A DNA stretch of 64,000 bases from Streptomyces sp. ISL-10 (GCF_018614575.1 NZ_JAGGOJ010000011.1:186001-250000); one strand, 5' to 3'. Positions 44,297 through 52,626 are shown, counted from the first letter of the stretch. A program made the numbers and translations. The notes: generated by a model not told the origin, from the sequence alone.

Positions 44297-45567
44297 GGGG
44301 TCGTCTCCTCGGTTGCTGTGGGTACGGGCGCGACGAACGCCGGGAGCAGTCCGGTCAGCACCGACAGCGCGGGCCACAGCGGCAGCGACGGCACGGTGGG
44401 GGGTACGACACCGGGCTGCAGCGCCTCCGGATCGCCGGCGGCGGCGCGGATCATCAGCACCCCGACGGCGACGCCCGACCCGGCCACCGACCAGGCCCGG
44501 GCGCCCCACCGGTCCGGCCGGTAGCGGCTGCGGACCGAGCGCCGGCCGCCGAGCCACAGGCCGCCGGCCGCCGCGAGGAGTCCCGCGGCGAGCAGCGGTA
44601 CGCCGTACCCGGCGCCCTCGGCCGCGAGCAGCCCGTACGAACCCCCGCACACCCCGAGGAGCCCACCGAGGGTCAGGGCGGTCGTGGCGCGGCGTACCGC
44701 GGGCGGGACCTGGGCCGTGCGCCCGTAGCCGCGGGCGTCCATCGAGGCGGCGACGGCGACCGAGCGCTCCAACGCGCCCTCCAGCACCGGCAGTCCGATC
44801 TGGGCGACGGCCCTGATGCCCCCGGTGGGGCGCCCGCGCAGACGGCGCGCGGTGCGCAGGCGCAGCACGTCGGCGACCATGTTCGGCGCGAAGGTCATGG
44901 CGACGACGACGGCGACACCGGCCTCGTACAGCGCGCCGGGCAGTGACGCCAGCAGGCGGGCCGGGCTCGCGAGGGAGTTCGCGGCGCCGAGGCAGATGAG
45001 GAGGGCGGCGAGCCTGGCCCCGTCGTACAGGGCGAACAGCAGCTGTTCCCCCGTCACCCGCCCGCCGATGCGCACGCCGTCGGCCCAGCCGGGCAGCGGG
45101 ATCTCGGGCAGAGTGAACAGGACGTGCGTGCCCGGGACGGGCGAGCCGAGGACGACGGAGAAGACGATGCGCACGGCCACGACGAAGAGTCCCAGTCTGA
45201 CGAACGCGCCGTAGGACCGGGCCCAGGGCGCGTCCGTGCGCCGGGCGGCGACGACGTATCCGGCGACGCCGACGAGCAGGCCCAGCAGCAGTGGATTGGT
45301 GGTGCGTGAGGCGGCGGTGGCGAGCCCGAGGGCCCACAGCCACCAGGCGCCGGCGGGCAGGGAGTTGCTGCGGCTCGCGACGGGCGCGCGGAGCGCGCGC
45401 GACGCCTTGCTCCCGGGGCGACGTCGCTCGCGGGTGCCTGCGGGCGGGGCCGGGGTCGCCGGGGCGGCCACACCCGGGCGTGCGGCGGTCTCGCCGGGGG
45501 CTCTGCCCCCGTGCCCCCGCGCCTCGAACGCCGGCGGGGCCGGGGCGGGCGCGTCGTCCCCCGTCAT
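44293..45567 (-). CDS. ECF transporter transmembrane (T) component, CbiQ-like
   Basis: 424 residues. After a repeat-derived Pro/Ala-rich extension of about 70 residues (which includes the translated palindrome at 45496-45510), the CbiQ-type membrane domain begins (WLWALGLATAASRTTNPLLL). The two cytoplasmic coupling motifs that contact the ATPases are TARRLRGRP and SMDARGYGR (Ala-Arg-Gly). Six or more helices. ATG at 45567 overlaps the upstream stop as ATGA; an internal start closer to the membrane domain is possible because the extension is not conserved in kind. Confidence 0.9.
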   Translation of the reverse strand: MTGDDAPAPAPPAFEARGHGGRAPGETAARPGVAAPATPAPPAGTRERRRPGSKASRALRAPVASRSNSLPAGAWWLWALGLATAASRTTNPLLLGLLVGVAGYVVAARRTDAPWARSYGAFVRLGLFVVAVRIVFSVVLGSPVPGTHVLFTLPEIPLPGWADGVRIGGRVTGEQLLFALYDGARLAALLICLGAANSLASPARLLASLPGALYEAGVAVVVAMTFAPNMVADVLRLRTARRLRGRPTGGIRAVAQIGLPVLEGALERSVAVAASMDARGYGRTAQVPPAVRRATTALTLGGLLGVCGGSYGLLAAEGAGYGVPLLAAGLLAAAGGLWLGGRRSVRSRYRPDRWGARAWSVAGSGVAVGVLMIRAAAGDPEALQPGVVPPTVPSLPLWPALSVLTGLLPAFVAPVPTATEETTP

Positions 45568-46214
45568 CGTCGGCGACGGCGGGACTGCCACAGCGCTGCC
45601 GCGCCCAGGGCCAGGACCGCCGCGATGCCCGCGAACACGCCCACCGACGGGCCGCTGCCGTCGTCCTTGTCCTCGTCCCCGGCCGCGTCGTGCCGCGACG
45701 GCGCGGGTTCGTTCGCCGAGACCTGTTCGCCGCAGCCCGACCTGGGGTAGCCGGAGATCGCGCAGAGCAGCGCCTCGCTGTTGTACCGCAACGGCTTCGC
45801 CACCTGGGCCAGCGCCTCCGCCGCCGTGGCCTCCTGCGCCAGTTGTGCGCACGCCGTGCGCTGTGCCGGGGGCCGCTCGCCCTGCGCGGCGTCCTCGGGC
45901 GTGCCGAAGTCGACGACCAGGGCCACGCGCTTGGCGCCGTCCTTCGCGGGCGTCCGCGCGCAGATCGCCTCGAAGCCGGGCGCGGTGCGTGGCTGTGCCG
46001 CATCCCCGCTGTCCTCGCTCACCGAGAATCGGAAGCCGTTCACGGACCCGTCGGCGGGACGCGCCGTGGCCGGGCCCTCGGTGGCGTACGTCCACTTTCC
46101 GCCGCTGCTCTGCCAGAACGACCAGTAGCGGTATCCGGCGGCCTGCGCGCTCGCCGTGCCGGCGAGCGCGATGAGGGCGGCGAGACCGATGAGGACGAGG
46201 AGGCGGGTGCGCAT
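45564..46214 (-). CDS. SCO2322 family exported protein
   Basis: 216 residues: signal peptide (LLVLIGLAALIALAGTASAQ, then AAG), an external domain starting YRYWSFWQSSGGKWTYATEG with three cysteines, and a C-terminal helix (VFAGIAAVLALGAAALW) with basic tail. I recognise it as the SCO2322 family that accompanies this ECF operon in Streptomyces. The Trp/Tyr-rich opening recalls DUF4430, the fold of the C-terminal domain of intrinsic factor and transcobalamin; that comparison is by eye. ATG at 46214 overlaps the previous stop as ATGA. Confidence 0.82.
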   Translation of the reverse strand: MRTRLLVLIGLAALIALAGTASAQAAGYRYWSFWQSSGGKWTYATEGPATARPADGSVNGFRFSVSEDSGDAAQPRTAPGFEAICARTPAKDGAKRVALVVDFGTPEDAAQGERPPAQRTACAQLAQEATAAEALAQVAKPLRYNSEALLCAISGYPRSGCGEQVSANEPAPSRHDAAGDEDKDDGSGPSVGVFAGIAAVLALGAAALWQSRRRRR

Positions 46215-47440
46215 CAGAGCCGGGTCCTGCGGCCGCTGAAGAGGAACCCGACGCCGATCGCCGCCACGAAGAACACGCCGACGATCCACCAGGTGGCCAG
46301 CGAGGACGTGGAGTCGTCCGACTCCTCGTCCTTCTTCTTCTGTGTGGTGGAGAGGTCCGCCGGCGCGGGCACCGGTCCTGTCGCGTTCAGGCCGGCCACG
46401 AGGTCCGTGGCGCCGAACCTCTTCGGGTCGGTGCCGGTCGCCTTTGCCGCGAAGATCAACTGGGCGTAGGCGGCGGGGCCGTTCTCCCGGGCCCATGCCG
46501 AGGCGTTCTGCTGAAGCCAGGTCAGCGGCTTCTTCGTCTGCTCGTTCATGCCCTGTGCGGACAGCGCGACGACGGCGTCGGCCGTGTTGCCGAAGTCCGG
46601 CTCGGGCGCGGTGTCCTCGGCGCCGGGCATGGGCGGCGTGTCGAAGTGGCCGGTCTCGGCGAGCCCCTTCACGAGGTGCACCGCACCGTTGTGCGCCGTG
46701 TCCGCGAGGTTCTGGACCGTGGTGCATTCGACGGCCTTGGGGTCCCTCGGGCCGGGGGCGGCCACCATGCCCTTGCCGTTCGCGGCGAGCACCGCGGCGG
46801 CCGTGGAGTCGGCGAGGATGCCGGGGGAGTCGGTCTGGTGGACGAACGCGCCGCCGTCCTTGCCGCCGCACGGCCTGGCGAACGTCAGCAGCGCGTCGTA
46901 GGGCGTCCTGCCGCTCTTGGAGGACACCTGCGCCGGGTGGTCACCGGCCGCGCGCAGGGCGCCGATGACGACCGACGTGGAGTTGGCGTCGCTCGCCCCG
47001 CCCGGGTTGTAGCCCCAGCCGCCGTCCTCGTTCTGCACCGACCTCAGCCAGTCGGTGGTCTTCTTCACCACGGCGTCCCGCCCGCCGAGGCCGGCCAGCG
47101 CCTGCACGGCCGCCGCACTCGCGTTGGTGTCCCGCGGCAGCTTCGCGTCGCACGCCTTGGCGGCGTCGGCGCGGTAGGACGGGAAGCCGCCGTCGGCGCA
47201 CTGCTGTCCGGTCAGGAAGTCGACGGCCTTGTCGGCGGGCCGGACGCCGACGGCGTCCTGGGCGAGCAGCGCCAGCGACTGCCGCCACACGCCGTCGTAG
47301 GTGGGGTCGCTCTTGCCGTACAGGCCGGACGGCAGCACGGTCGGCGGCGTCGGTGACGGGGCGGCGACGGCCGGGACGGAAAGGGCGCCGAGCACGGCGG
47401 GGGCGAGTAACGCGGCTGCGCCGCGGCGGATCGTGGTCAT
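46214..47440 (-). CDS. Exported toroid-fold (prenyltransferase/terpene-cyclase-like repeat) protein
   Basis: 408 residues. Signal peptide (GAAALLAPAVLGALSVPAVA, then AP), then an alpha/alpha toroid with Q-W-like repeats: DFLTGQQCADGGFPSYRADA, DWLRSVQNEDGGWGYNPGGA, SAAAVQALAGLGG and DAVVALSAQGMNEQTKKPL. A Thr/Asp linker and one C-terminal helix (WWIVGVFFVAAIGVGFLF) anchor it to the membrane. The same (alpha/alpha)6 fold forms the N domain of intrinsic factor and transcobalamin, so it may capture corrinoid outside the cell. First gene after the B12 riboswitch; ATG at 47440, the longer frame to 47605 runs through the riboswitch. Confidence 0.85.
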   Translation of the reverse strand: MTTIRRGAAALLAPAVLGALSVPAVAAPSPTPPTVLPSGLYGKSDPTYDGVWRQSLALLAQDAVGVRPADKAVDFLTGQQCADGGFPSYRADAAKACDAKLPRDTNASAAAVQALAGLGGRDAVVKKTTDWLRSVQNEDGGWGYNPGGASDANSTSVVIGALRAAGDHPAQVSSKSGRTPYDALLTFARPCGGKDGGAFVHQTDSPGILADSTAAAVLAANGKGMVAAPGPRDPKAVECTTVQNLADTAHNGAVHLVKGLAETGHFDTPPMPGAEDTAPEPDFGNTADAVVALSAQGMNEQTKKPLTWLQQNASAWARENGPAAYAQLIFAAKATGTDPKRFGATDLVAGLNATGPVPAPADLSTTQKKKDEESDDSTSSLATWWIVGVFFVAAIGVGFLFSGRRTRL

Positions 47441-47579
47441 GGCGAGCTGGTGTGCCTCTCCTGCGGGTATTCCCGGGCGGGGCCGGGCACGGGCACCCAC
47501 AGGCACCAGGGCTCCGGCTCCGTATTCCTCGACGGTGCCGTCCACCGGCGGGGGTGCCGGTGGCGCGAGCCGGTCACGT

Positions 47580-47668
47580 CCGTACGGGGCATTCCGACTC
47601 GCCACCTGCGGCGGTGGCTCACGGTTGCGGGGTCAGTGCCGGATTCGCAACGGCTTTCCCCCGTACGG
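47580..47668 (-). promoter_or_regulatory. Compact cobalamin riboswitch of the ECF operon
   Basis: On the minus strand the core reads GGGGGAAAGCCGTTGCGAAT, CCGGCACTGACCCCGCAACC, GTGAG, then the B12-box-like AGTCGGAATGCCCC. The ends CCGTACGGGG (rc of 47659-47668) and CCCCGTACGG (rc of 47580-47589) are perfectly complementary over ten bases and close the element. It is shorter than the cobN riboswitch. About 139 bases lie between it and the ATG, including CAGGAGAGG, which could be masked when ligand binds. Confidence 0.87.
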
Positions 47669-47728
47669 GCGATGATGACGACGGCGCCACTCTACCGGCC
47701 GGTCACCGGGCCGCCCGGGGGATGCCGG

Positions 47729-48790
47729 TCACACGGCCTCGTAGCGGGCGGGCGGGCCGCCGGGCACCTCCCTGGCCCGGCCCAGCTTCGCCAGCCGCCG
47801 CAGATGGGACTCCGCCTCGGAGACCGCGATGGTGCGCGAGCCGTAGGGGATGTCGGCCCAGGGCCTGTTCCACTCCATCCGCTCCGCGACCTGCCAGGGG
47901 GTGAGCGGCCGGGACAGCAGTCGGAGCAACCCGGCGAGCCGCTCCTCGTGGTGGGCGAGCAGCTCCCGGACCCGGTCCGCGGCACCGGTGAAGGCGTGCT
48001 GGTGAGCGGGAAGCACCTCGGCGACACCGAGTCGGCCGACGCGTTCGAGGGAGTCGAGATAGTCGCCGAGGGGGTCCCCCCGGTCGAAGACCGGGGGAGG
48101 ATCGGTGACGGTGTCGTCGTCCGGGTCCTCGTACAGCCCGATGTGCGGGGTGATGCCGGGCAGCAGATGGTCGCCGGAGAAGAGCCGGCCGCGCCCCGGC
48201 CGACGGGCCGGGTGCTCCTCCTCCAGGTGCAGGCACACATGGCCGGGGGTGTGGCCGGGCGTCCATATGGCGCGCAGCCGGCGGCCGGCGAGGTCGAGCA
48301 GTTCGCCGGGGGCGATCTCGCGGTCGGGCACGGCGGCGCGCAGGCCCGGCAGCCGGCCGCCACCCGCGGCACGCGCGGCGCGCAGCGGTGTCAGATGTTC
48401 CTCGGGGGCCCCGGCCCGCTCCAGCTTGTCGGTCAGATAGCCGAGCCACAGGTCCGGTTCGGCTTCGCGGGTGCGGCGGACGACGGCGGTGTCGGCGGCG
48501 TGCATCGCGATCCACGCCCCGGACTCCTCGCGGATCCGCCCGGACAGGCCGTGGTGGTCGGGGTGGTGATGGGTGACGACGACGCCGTGGATTTCGGTGG
48601 CCGAGGTGCCGCAGGCGTGCAGCCCCTCGGTGAGGGTGCGCCAGGAGGAGGGGTCGTCCCAGCCGGTGTCGATGAGGACCGGCCCCCGGTCGGTGTCGAG
48701 GAGATGGACCAGGGTGTGGCCGAGGGGATTGTCGGGAATCGGGACGCGGATGGACCGTACGCCCCCTCCGTGGTCGGTCACTCGCGTCAT
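47729..48790 (-). CDS. Metallo-beta-lactamase-fold hydrolase with C-terminal helical domain
   Basis: 353 residues. The di-metal site is VVTHHHPDHHG with further ligands in WTPGHTPGHVC, FSGDHLLPG and PAHQHAF. After about residue 265 a winged-helix-like extension follows (LLSRPLTPWQVAERMEWNRP), as in the LACTB2-like group. Possible thioesterase, nuclease or lactonase; the substrate is unknown. ATG at 48790. A palindrome AGAACCGGTTCT overlaps its promoter, with TATAGT as a good -10. Confidence 0.88.
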   Translation of the reverse strand: MTRVTDHGGGVRSIRVPIPDNPLGHTLVHLLDTDRGPVLIDTGWDDPSSWRTLTEGLHACGTSATEIHGVVVTHHHPDHHGLSGRIREESGAWIAMHAADTAVVRRTREAEPDLWLGYLTDKLERAGAPEEHLTPLRAARAAGGGRLPGLRAAVPDREIAPGELLDLAGRRLRAIWTPGHTPGHVCLHLEEEHPARRPGRGRLFSGDHLLPGITPHIGLYEDPDDDTVTDPPPVFDRGDPLGDYLDSLERVGRLGVAEVLPAHQHAFTGAADRVRELLAHHEERLAGLLRLLSRPLTPWQVAERMEWNRPWADIPYGSRTIAVSEAESHLRRLAKLGRAREVPGGPPARYEAV

Positions 48791-48843
48791 GGAGCGTCAT
48801 CTCCCGTCCGCCGCAGGGCCGTTGCCCGCCTACGACTATAACG

Positions 48844-48855
48844 AGAACCGGTTCT
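48844..48855 (-). promoter_or_regulatory. Palindromic operator candidate of the MBL-fold gene
   Basis: Perfect 12-base palindrome AGAACCGGTTCT directly upstream of a -10 TATAGT (complement of 48835-48840) on the minus strand. Its AAC-CG-GTT centre is the core of the KstR consensus, but the outer T and A are missing, so assignment to KstR is uncertain. Confidence 0.5.
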
Positions 48856-49131
48856 TATGGTTGCTCAGGTCTACCGATTTCGGATGGTGGCCGGTCCGGG
48901 AGGGGTCCCGCCGGACCGCGGGGCGCCGGTCCGGGAGGGGGCGCGCCGGCCGGGTCGGTCGGCCAGGCGGGTCGGTCGGCCGGGCGGGCGGCAACGGGAT
49001 CCTTATGGACGCCGAGCGGTTCTGCGATTCCGGCGCGAGGCGCGTCCGGTGCGAGGGACGGGGCGAGGGGCGGGCTGAGGGACGGGACGTGCGGGCCGTC
49101 GGCCGCGCGGAGCACCGTTGCGGAGCGGGCG

Positions 49132-49214
49132 CGTGGGGCAGGACGCACCGTGCTGTACGGCACGCTTCGGGCTCGTGGGGCAGGACGCGCCGGTGCTGTA
49201 CGGCACGCTACGGG
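49132..49214. repeat. 40-bp tandem duplication
   Basis: cgtggggcaggacgc, a one-base-variable join, tgctgtacggcacgct and cggg occur twice, at 49132-49171 and 49174-49214, with few differences. No coding role visible. Confidence 0.8.
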
Positions 49215-49313
49215 TGAAGCCGCTGTAAGCGATGCCGGACGCCGGGCCGGACGAGGCGCTGCCGGGCCGGCGTCGCGGCCGGTGGCCCGAGAGGATCCGT
49301 GGACTCCTGGAAC

Positions 49314-49332
49314 TGGAACTGGTATCAGTTCT
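49314..49332 (+). promoter_or_regulatory. KstR-type operator, aldehyde dehydrogenase promoter
   Basis: TGGAACTGGTATCAGTTCT, containing the 16-base near-palindrome GAACTG-GTAT-CAGTTC, 43-61 bases upstream of the ATG at 49375. It shares GAACNNGTATCAGTTC exactly with the thiolase site at 39719. Confidence 0.62.
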
Positions 49333-49374
49333 GAAACAGCGTCAGATGATGCCGGCCCAGCGGAGGCAGCGCTC

Positions 49375-50844
49375 ATGACCGAGTTCCAGGAGTACGGACA
49401 CCTCTTCATCGGCGGCCGGTCGGCCGATCCCATCGGGGACGACACGATCGACGTCGTGTCCCCGCACACCGAGGAGGTCATCGGCCGGGTCCCGCACGCC
49501 TCTCGTGCGGACGTCGACCGGGCCGTCGCCGCCGCGCGCCGCGCCTTCGACGAAGGACCCTGGCCACGGATGACGCTCGGCGAACGCATCGAGGTCGTCG
49601 GCCGGATCAAGGACGCCATCGTCGTGCGGCACGAGGAGATCGCCCGCTGCATCAGCGCGCAGAACGGCTCCCCCTACTCCTGGAGCGTCCTCGCCCAGGC
49701 CCTCGGTGCCGTGATGGTCTGGGACGCCGCGATATCGGTCGCCCGCGGCTTCGCCCATGAGGAGCACCGCGACGGCGTCCTCGGCCCGGTGCTGGTGCGC
49801 CGCGAGCCCGTCGGGGTCGTCGCGGCCGTCGTCCCGTGGAACGTCCCGCAGTTCACCGCCGCGGCCAAGCTCGGCCCGGCGCTGCTCGCGGGCTGCACCG
49901 CGGTCCTCAAGCCCTCGCCCGAGTCGCCGCTCGACGCGTACATCCTCGGCGAGATCACGCAGGAGGCCGGGCTGCCCGAAGGCGTGCTGTCGATCCTTCC
50001 CGCGGACCGCGAGGTCAGCGAGTACCTGGTCGGGCACCCCGGAGTCGACAAGGTCTCCTTCACCGGCTCGGTCCCCGCCGGCCGGCGTGTGATGGAGGTC
50101 GCCGCCCGCAACCTCACGCGCGTCACGCTCGAACTGGGCGGCAAGTCGGCGGCCGTGATCCTGCCCGACGCCGACCTGCCGGGCGCGGTCGCCGGGATCG
50201 TCCCGGCCGCCTGGATGAACAACGGGCAGGCCTGCGTGGCCCAGACCCGTATCCTCGCGCCGCGCAGCCGGTACGACGAGATCGCCGAGGCCTTCGCCGC
50301 CGCGGCCCGCGAACTCGTCGTCGGCGACCCGCTGGACGCGGCCACCCAGGTCGGGCCGCTGGTCGCCGAACGCCAGCGGCGGCGCTCGCTCGACTACATC
50401 CGCATCGGCCAGGAGGAGGGCGCCAAGGTCCTCACCGGCGGCGGCCGCCCGGCCCACCTGGACCGCGGCTGGTACGTGGAGCCGACCCTCTTCGGCGGCG
50501 TCGACAACTCCATGCGCATCGCCCGCGAGGAGATCTTCGGCCCGGTCATCTGCCTGTTGCCGTACGGGGACGAGGACGAGGCCGCCGCGATCGCGAACGA
50601 CTCCGAGTACGGGCTCAGCGGCAGCGTGTGGACCGCCGACGTCGAGCACGGCATCGACTTCGCGCGCCGGGTCAGGACGGGCACGTACAACGTCAACACC
50701 TTCAGCCTCGACATGCTCGGCCCGTTCGGCGGCTACAAGAACTCGGGGCTGGGGCGGGAGTTCGGGCCCGAGGGCTACGGCGCGTACCTGGAGCACAAGA
50801 TGATCCACCTGCCCGCGTCGTGGGAAGGGCAGGCCCGTGGGTGA
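49375..50844 (+). CDS. Aldehyde dehydrogenase
   Basis: 489-residue NAD(P)-dependent aldehyde dehydrogenase. The nucleophile is Cys287 in NNGQACVAQTR, the general base Glu253 in LELGGKSAAVILPD; cofactor region VVPWNVPQF and FTGSVPAGRRVM; C-terminal GPFGGYKNSGLGREFGPEG. Oxidises an aldehyde to the acid, here plausibly the side-chain aldehyde made by a P450. ATG at 49375 is preceded by CGGAGG; upstream codons run through the operator. It overlaps the ferredoxin gene by eight bases. Confidence 0.93.
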   Translation: MTEFQEYGHLFIGGRSADPIGDDTIDVVSPHTEEVIGRVPHASRADVDRAVAAARRAFDEGPWPRMTLGERIEVVGRIKDAIVVRHEEIARCISAQNGSPYSWSVLAQALGAVMVWDAAISVARGFAHEEHRDGVLGPVLVRREPVGVVAAVVPWNVPQFTAAAKLGPALLAGCTAVLKPSPESPLDAYILGEITQEAGLPEGVLSILPADREVSEYLVGHPGVDKVSFTGSVPAGRRVMEVAARNLTRVTLELGGKSAAVILPDADLPGAVAGIVPAAWMNNGQACVAQTRILAPRSRYDEIAEAFAAAARELVVGDPLDAATQVGPLVAERQRRRSLDYIRIGQEEGAKVLTGGGRPAHLDRGWYVEPTLFGGVDNSMRIAREEIFGPVICLLPYGDEDEAAAIANDSEYGLSGSVWTADVEHGIDFARRVRTGTYNVNTFSLDMLGPFGGYKNSGLGREFGPEGYGAYLEHKMIHLPASWEGQARG

Positions 50845-51070
50845 CCGCTGGCACGTCGAGGTCGACCGGGGTGTGTGCATCGGCTCGGGCATGTGCGTGG
50901 GCCACGCCCCGGACGGCTTCCGGCTGGATGCGGCGCGGCAGTCGCGCCCGCAGGCCGATGTCGCGGACGCCAACGAGAAGATCCTCGCCGCGGCGGAGAA
51001 CTGCCCCGTCGAGGCGATCATGATCACCCTGCTGGCGAGCGGGGAGCCGGTCTTCCCGCCCGAGGAGTAG
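50837..51070 (+). CDS. [3Fe-4S]-type ferredoxin
   Basis: 77 residues. Cluster ligands are Cys14-x5-Cys20 (CIGSGMC) and Cys56 before Pro (NCPVEAI); a missing middle Cys marks the 3Fe-4S form common as electron donor to actinobacterial P450s. GTG at 50837 lies within the aldehyde dehydrogenase 3' end, so the two are coupled. The CYP125-like P450 with a matching operator is the obvious partner in this window; no ferredoxin reductase is present. Confidence 0.92.
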   Translation: MGDRWHVEVDRGVCIGSGMCVGHAPDGFRLDAARQSRPQADVADANEKILAAAENCPVEAIMITLLASGEPVFPPEE

Positions 51071-51292
51071 GCCCTGTCCGGGCGATTTTCGAGGATCGGC
51101 CCGCGGCGTCAGACGGATGGGGTTCCCAGACCCGACGGGATCGCCCGGACGGGGCCTGGCCCCGCGTCCGGATCACCGCCCGCTCCGCCTCCCGGAGTTA
51201 GCCTGTGCGAATGCCCGCCCGAACGTCTGTGCCAAACTGTCCCCCTGATCGCGCGGGCAGGGACCCGTGCGTCGGTGTGAAGCGGGGGACTT

Positions 51293-51817
51293 GTGCGCAA
51301 GGCGAGGTGGGTGGCCGCGGCCGCCGGTGTGGTGCTGCTGGTGGCGGGATGCAGCGCCGAGAGCGACGCGAAGGACGACAAGTCCGGGACGCCACGCTCC
51401 GGTTCGTCCGCCGCTCCCGCGGAAGCGGGCGGGAGCCTGGACGCCGCCGCGGTAGCCAAGGAGATCGCGGACGCGGCCACGGCGGCAGGCTTCACCGAGG
51501 AGCCGTCGGAGGGTCTCCCGCCTTCCCTCAGAAAGTGCGCGGTCTCCTGGCAAGCGGATGTCAAGAAGGCCGCCGACCCGCAGAAGTCCTACGACGCGAC
51601 GCTGGCGGCCCTGAAGAAGGGCGGCTGGAAGCAGGCTCGGGAACGCAAGGAGAAGGGGTCGGTCATCACGTCCGTGCACAAGAGCGGCTGGACCTTGACG
51701 GCGAGCTCCCACGGCCGGGCCGACACGTTCCTGGTGATCACCTTCGGCGCCGGGAACAACAGCGCCGAGTGCGAGAAGGCGATCAACGAGGAGCTGGCGA
51801 AGAGCATGAAGTCGTAG
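51293..51817 (+). CDS. Lipoprotein of unknown function
   Basis: 174 residues. Signal with lipobox LLVAGC (lipidated Cys20), a low-complexity Ser/Ala linker, and a small domain of about 120 residues with a helix (DAAAVAKEIADAATAAGFTE), a Cys pair (KCAVSW and AECEKA) and alternating beta strands (SVITSVHKSGWTLTASSHG). It resembles many small Streptomyces lipoproteins. GTG at 51293; the site gcggggg is upstream. No operon partner. Confidence 0.82.
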   Translation: MRKARWVAAAAGVVLLVAGCSAESDAKDDKSGTPRSGSSAAPAEAGGSLDAAAVAKEIADAATAAGFTEEPSEGLPPSLRKCAVSWQADVKKAADPQKSYDATLAALKKGGWKQARERKEKGSVITSVHKSGWTLTASSHGRADTFLVITFGAGNNSAECEKAINEELAKSMKS

Positions 51818-51846
51818 GACACCGAACATGAAGCCGTAGGACCGGG

Positions 51847-52500
51847 CTACGCGCGGCCGCGTCCCCTCGCGGGCGCGGCCGGCTCGGCGGTCGGCGGCGC
51901 CGTCAGGTCGATCAGCCGGCACACCGTCTCGATGTCGATCTTCACCTGGGCGATGGACGCCCGCCCCGACAGCCAGGTGATCAGTGCGGAGTGCCACGTG
52001 TGCTCGATCACCCGCACCGCCGACAGCTGCTCGGGCGTCGGGTGCTCCAGCCCCATCGCGTCCAGGATGATCGCCGTCGTCTGCCGCGAGACCGTGTCCA
52101 CCTCCGGGCTCACGCTGCGGTCCGCGAACGTCAGCGCCCGCACCATCGCGTCCGCGAGGTGCGGCTCGCGCTGCAGCGCCCGGAACGCCCGCATCAGGGT
52201 CTCCGCCACCCGCTCCGCCGCGCCCTCGCCACCCGGCGGGCGCTTGCGCAGGGTGGTGTGCAGGTGCTCCAGCTGGTCCTGCATCGTCGCGACCAGCAGA
52301 TGGATCTTGGAGGGGAAGTAGCGGTAGAGCGTGCCGAGCGCGACGCCGGCCGCCTCCGCGACCTCCCGCATCTGCACCGCGTCGAAACCGCCCCTGCCGG
52401 CCAGCTGGGCGCTGGCGTGCAGGATGCGACGGCGGCGCGCCTCCTGGCGCTCGGTCAGGGGCGGTGACACAGGCACCGCCTGCTTGGCTTCCGCTGTCAT
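51847..52500 (-). CDS. kstR: KstR-like TetR-family repressor
   Basis: 217 residues. The TetR HTH is at about 20-66 (RRILHASAQLAGRGGFDAVQ, MREVAEAAGVALGTLYRYFP, SKIHLLVATM). Beyond the HTH the ligand domain also resembles KstR of M. tuberculosis (DAMVRALTFADRSVSPEVD, VIEHTWHSALITWLSGRAS), where it represses sterol catabolism and responds to a sterol acid CoA ester. ATG 52500 is used; GTG 52518 and 52533 are in frame. A KstR-type site lies in the divergent region to the glycosyltransferase gene, consistent with autoregulation. Confidence 0.82.
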   Translation of the reverse strand: MTAEAKQAVPVSPPLTERQEARRRRILHASAQLAGRGGFDAVQMREVAEAAGVALGTLYRYFPSKIHLLVATMQDQLEHLHTTLRKRPPGGEGAAERVAETLMRAFRALQREPHLADAMVRALTFADRSVSPEVDTVSRQTTAIILDAMGLEHPTPEQLSAVRVIEHTWHSALITWLSGRASIAQVKIDIETVCRLIDLTAPPTAEPAAPARGRGRA

Positions 52501-52626
52501 ATGTCCCGTTCCATGCACGAGTCCGGATCGCACAGCATGGCAGGGCGCCCGTCGTGGCGCGAATCACCTGATCCCCGGGTCACAGTTGCGCTACCTGCCG
52601 GTAGATTCGAAGCTCCTCGAACGATC

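Larger units (their letters stand above)
48791..49374. other. Intergenic region between MBL-fold and aldehyde dehydrogenase genes
   Basis: 584 bases without a supported gene. It holds a minus-strand promoter for the MBL-fold gene with a palindrome at 48844-48855, G-rich low-complexity repeats (ggtcggtcggcc at about 48956 and 48974), a 40-bp tandem duplication at 49132-49214 and the KstR-type operator at 49314. Open frames here have no ribosome site or recognisable domain. Confidence 0.6.

Noticed and set aside
42416..46003. A 1195-codon minus-strand frame that extends the double ATPase upstream
   Set aside because: The extra N-terminal part overlaps the T component and SCO2322 genes out of phase and is Arg-rich; GTG 44296 starts exactly at the ABC domain.
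46214..47440. Squalene-hopene cyclase or prenyltransferase enzyme
   Set aside because: It is exported and membrane-anchored and lacks DxDD or zinc-ligand patterns; the riboswitch and transporter context favour a binding role.
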